Positions 61,939-64,000 of a stretch of 64,000 bases of DNA are shown piece by piece. The stretch is taken from the NCBI RefSeq assembly GCF_048820915.1, contig NZ_JBMERR010000010.1, forward strand, positions 99,893 to 163,892, in the 5' to 3' direction. Within the stretch, counting starts at the first letter, position 1, and each line of letters begins with the position of its first letter. The notes beneath the pieces are model-generated. The model was given only the letters and a program-made list of their open reading frames with translations. It had not been told where the DNA came from and ran no database searches. This DNA comes from Cribrihabitans_A pelagius (lineage in GTDB: Bacteria; Pseudomonadota; Alphaproteobacteria; Rhodobacterales; Rhodobacteraceae). The position numbers were made by a program, and so were the translations under genes.

Positions 61939-62166
61939 GCGGACGCCAAACGGCCCGACCGCCGGAGTGACCGTTCCCCGAGCCGGAAAAGCGCCTCCAA
62001 GCGCGCCCGCATCCGGCCGGTGCCGGGCCCATACCGTACTGCCTAAGCCCCTCAATTCGCGCCGAATACCCGCCAAGCCCCGGCTGGGGGATCAGCCCTG
62101 CCGCGCCCCGCCGAAGCGCCCCGCCGGCCAATTCGAAAAGAAGTGCATTTTTTTCCCAAAACCCTC

Positions 62167-62202
62167 TTGCGCCCCTCCGAAACAAACTTTAGACAGCGCC
62201 TC
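62167..62202 (+). promoter_or_regulatory. Candidate promoter of tRNA-Gln
   Basis: TTGCGC at 62167-62172 and TAGACA at 62190-62195 are separated by 17 bases. The expected start near 62202 would give a leader of about six bases before the tRNA. Confidence 0.4.
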
Positions 62203-62207
62203 ACCGA

Positions 62208-62282
62208 TGGGGTGTAGCCAAGTGGTAAGGCAGCGGTTTTTGGTACCGTGTACCGTAGGTTCGAATCCTACCACCCCAGCCA
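62208..62282 (+). tRNA. tRNA-Gln (anticodon UUG)
   Basis: A 75-base cloverleaf with the 3' CCA encoded. The acceptor stem is TGGGGTG with CACCCCA. The anticodon stem GCGGT/ACCGT encloses the loop TTTTGGT, whose middle three bases give anticodon TTG. The T arm contains TTCGAAT. The 3' end directly abuts an integrase gene, so this tRNA is the attachment site of an integrated element. Confidence 0.97.
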
Positions 62283-62288
62283 CTTTCC

Positions 62289-63815
62289 ATGAAAAACTCA
62301 ACAAAATCAGTAGATCGGCTTCAAGTCGATGCTGGCACGGTTGCGCTGCTTTTGCGCGATAGCCGCGCAGCTAACACGGACCGCAGCCCTGCTGGTCGAA
62401 CAAAAAAGCAATCAAACCGGCTCTCAAACTCGTTTCTGTCCGAGCGCAACGAGACTCACGTCCTTCCCACACCTGCACTGGAGACCTGCTCCCCGGTGCC
62501 CGAGGAAGGAGACAGAGAGATTTTCATCGAGCCTACTGCACCCGCTACGCCAGAAGCCATCCACGCCATTTCGCGGGAGATCGTTCGAAGCCATTTCGAA
62601 CAATTACTCGGCAACTTGTCTGACCCAGCCTTCGATGCTGAAGAGCGAATCTTGCACCTGAGTGCCGAACTGGAGCTCCTTCAAGTCGAACTGCGGGGAA
62701 GAGACTTGTCGCGGCCCATTCTGCTTGCAAAGGAAGTCGCAGCAAAAATTGGAGAACAGCCTGTAAATCCGATGGATGCTGGAGCAGCGAGGCAATTTGC
62801 TACAACCCTGAAAGCTGCCTGGAAAGCAGAGCTAACAGTGCTGGAAGACTTTGAGGATCCACTGGCCGTTGCAGCCGGGCTCTTCGAGCGCTTTCAGATT
62901 GTTCCGAAGGACGGACAGATTCCGCCATTCGTATCAATCACCACAGCCGTAGAGATTGCAAAGCGAGGAAAGACAGCAGAAATGCGCCGCAAACTGGACG
63001 CTACCGGCGGGCTGCTGTTGGAGTTTTTTGGGAACGTCTCCCTTGAGCAAGCAGCAAGACGTATCGTCGATTTCTGCCGCTTTCTTCACCGCCTGCCGCG
63101 GGACCATGGCCAAAAACATGGAAAGAACCGCCATGAAAAGGAAGGAATTTCCATATCAAAGCATGAGCTGATCGCTGCAGCAGATGCGCATGATGCTGAA
63201 TGCTATGTAAAGGTCCGAGCAATCCCAGGTGCCAGCGAGCGACAACAACTTGCGAAGCTTCCAGACTTGCTGTCGATCCGCATGACGCAAACGAACCTGG
63301 AACGTCACCTCGACCGAATTCATGACATCCTTCGTTCAGCAGCCACCAGCCTTGGCTACTCGGGAAAGACCAAGGTACTCACCTATTCGGCTCTCGCTCA
63401 AGAAATGAAATCCTTCAGCCAGGAGCTGAGAAAACAGGAACCACTCTTCCTTCGCATGACGCGCCCCAAAACGCGTTCCCGGTGGAGCGGCATCCGCCTC
63501 AAGAAACTGCTGACGTCACCGATCTATAGGGGATGCTTCAGTCAGAACCGGCGCACCCGGCCCGGGAAGAAGTTAATTCGAGACGCGATCTACTGGGTGC
63601 CGTTGATCATCATGACAATGGGAACTCGCCTCAGCGAAGTCCTCCAGCTGAAGGCTGGTGACCTGATCTGGCATGACGATGGAGTATTCTGCTTGCGCTT
63701 TGCTTGGACCGTTGAGCAAGACGGGAAAACAGTGGCCAGCCGCCGCGTGGTTCCCATCCCGCAAGTTCTCTTAGAGTTGGGCCTGGTCGAGTGGATTAGG
63801 CTCAGGACCCATTGA
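62289..63815 (+). pseudogene. Tyrosine recombinase (integrase), C-terminus lost to an IS insertion
   Basis: 508 codons are open, starting at an ATG only seven bases after the tRNA CCA. The body has an N-terminal SAM-like region and a catalytic domain starting near residue 430. The first catalytic arginine is present in MTMGTRLSEVLQLKAGDL. The later H-x-x-R, H/W and Tyr motifs are missing because the frame runs into the IS element and stops there, with the last residues RLRTH read from or across its end. GC content is clearly lower than in the genes to the left, which supports horizontal transfer. Inactive unless the IS leaves precisely. Confidence 0.82.
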
Positions 63816-64000
63816 TTTCCGTTTGGCCGCGTGATTCACGGTGCTCAAAACGAGCGGTGAACATGTCTGACCGTTTCTGGCTGAGCGACGAGCAGATGGC
63901 CCGTCTGAAACCCTTCTTCCCAAAGTCCCACGGGAAGCCTCGCGTTGACGACCGTCGGGTCTTGAGTGGGATTATCTTCATCAACCGCAATGGGTTGCGC
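63799..64000 (+). mobile_element. IS5-family insertion sequence, left end, right part beyond window
   Basis: The integrase frame stops shortly after GGCTCAGGACCCATTGA near 63799-63815, and a transposase begins 48 bases later, so the left terminal repeat is probably GGCTCAGGACCC. The exact edge cannot be fixed without the right end. A TTA next to it could belong to the target duplication. Confidence 0.65.
63863..64000 (+). CDS. IS5-family transposase, N-terminal part
   Basis: The first 46 residues are visible and run off the right edge. The start MSDRFWLSDEQMARLKPFFP and the block DDRRVLSGIIFINRNGLR match the N-terminal DUF4096 domain of IS5-family (IS427-like) transposases, which often need a frameshift to make the full enzyme. 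The DDE motif lies beyond the window. GGTGAAC precedes the ATG, a weak ribosome site, which is normal for transposases. Confidence 0.85.
   Translation, partial: MSDRFWLSDEQMARLKPFFPKSHGKPRVDDRRVLSGIIFINRNGLR

Noticed and set aside
62092..62304. A 70-codon minus-strand frame across the tRNA
   Set aside because: It reads through the tRNA gene and gives the familiar false peptide containing GFEPTVHGT. Not a protein gene.
63802..63990. Minus-strand frame at the right edge
   Set aside because: Antisense to the transposase start, without similarity of its own.

Overview
The window reads as chromosomal DNA of a marine alphaproteobacterium of the Roseobacter group (Rhodobacteraceae), probably close to Leisingera, Phaeobacter or Ruegeria. 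The reasons are high GC with strong third-position bias, a protocatechuate branch (pcaC-pcaH-pcaG with a divergent LysR gene), phosphatidylcholine synthase, perfect CtrA boxes (TTAA-N7-TTAA), SARP-like regulators, and many membrane or redox genes of Roseobacter type. The genus assignment is an inference from gene content and not from a marker gene.

Layout. 1-7.3 kb: a glycosyltransferase cut by the left edge, glucokinase, and the outer-membrane assembly pair tamA-tamB. 7.4-15.8 kb: a glyceraldehyde-3-phosphate dehydrogenase, an IclR regulator divergent from a glutamine-synthetase-family gene, a stand-alone gcvH, a flavodoxin-type reductase, a hydroxyacid dehydrogenase, an acyl-CoA dehydrogenase and truA. 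15.9-19.4 kb: the ycjX-GNAT-ycjF operon and a group III truncated haemoglobin. 19.6-20.9 kb: a secreted RTX protein gene split by a one-base insertion and a stop codon. 21.2-24.2 kb: ileS with a textbook terminator. 24.3-28.6 kb: a CtrA box, a membrane-anchored protein, two tandem LysM plus substrate-binding proteins, and phosphatidylcholine synthase. 28.6-33.0 kb: a chemoreceptor divergent from a trypsin-like protease, with CtrA boxes between them. 33.1-41.1 kb: a type I secretion operon (TolC, ABC, HlyD) downstream of a 1038-residue Ig-repeat adhesin. 41.8-46.6 kb: prkA-yeaH-spoVR stress operon. 47.2-52.2 kb: glutathione-dependent formaldehyde dehydrogenase, then a BKACE enzyme with pcaG, pcaH, pcaC and a PcaQ-like regulator. 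52.5-59.1 kb: a complete HAAT-type ABC importer with an acyl-CoA ligase. 59.5-62 kb: a SARP/TPR regulator and a small unknown protein. 62.2-64 kb: tRNA-Gln(UUG) used as an integration site, a tyrosine recombinase broken by an IS5-family element that runs off the right edge, and a visible drop in GC.

How the parts work together. The pca genes open the protocatechuate ring and process the product. The BKACE enzyme next to them could cleave beta-ketoadipate, and the importer with its CoA ligase may bring in and activate a related acid. The adhesin and its secretion channel form one export unit. CtrA boxes at three separate places suggest that the LysM-binding proteins, the trypsin-like protease and possibly the chemoreceptor share cell-cycle or motility control. 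Intergenic regions carry two dispersed repeat families, one with a conserved GGATAAA-loop hairpin.
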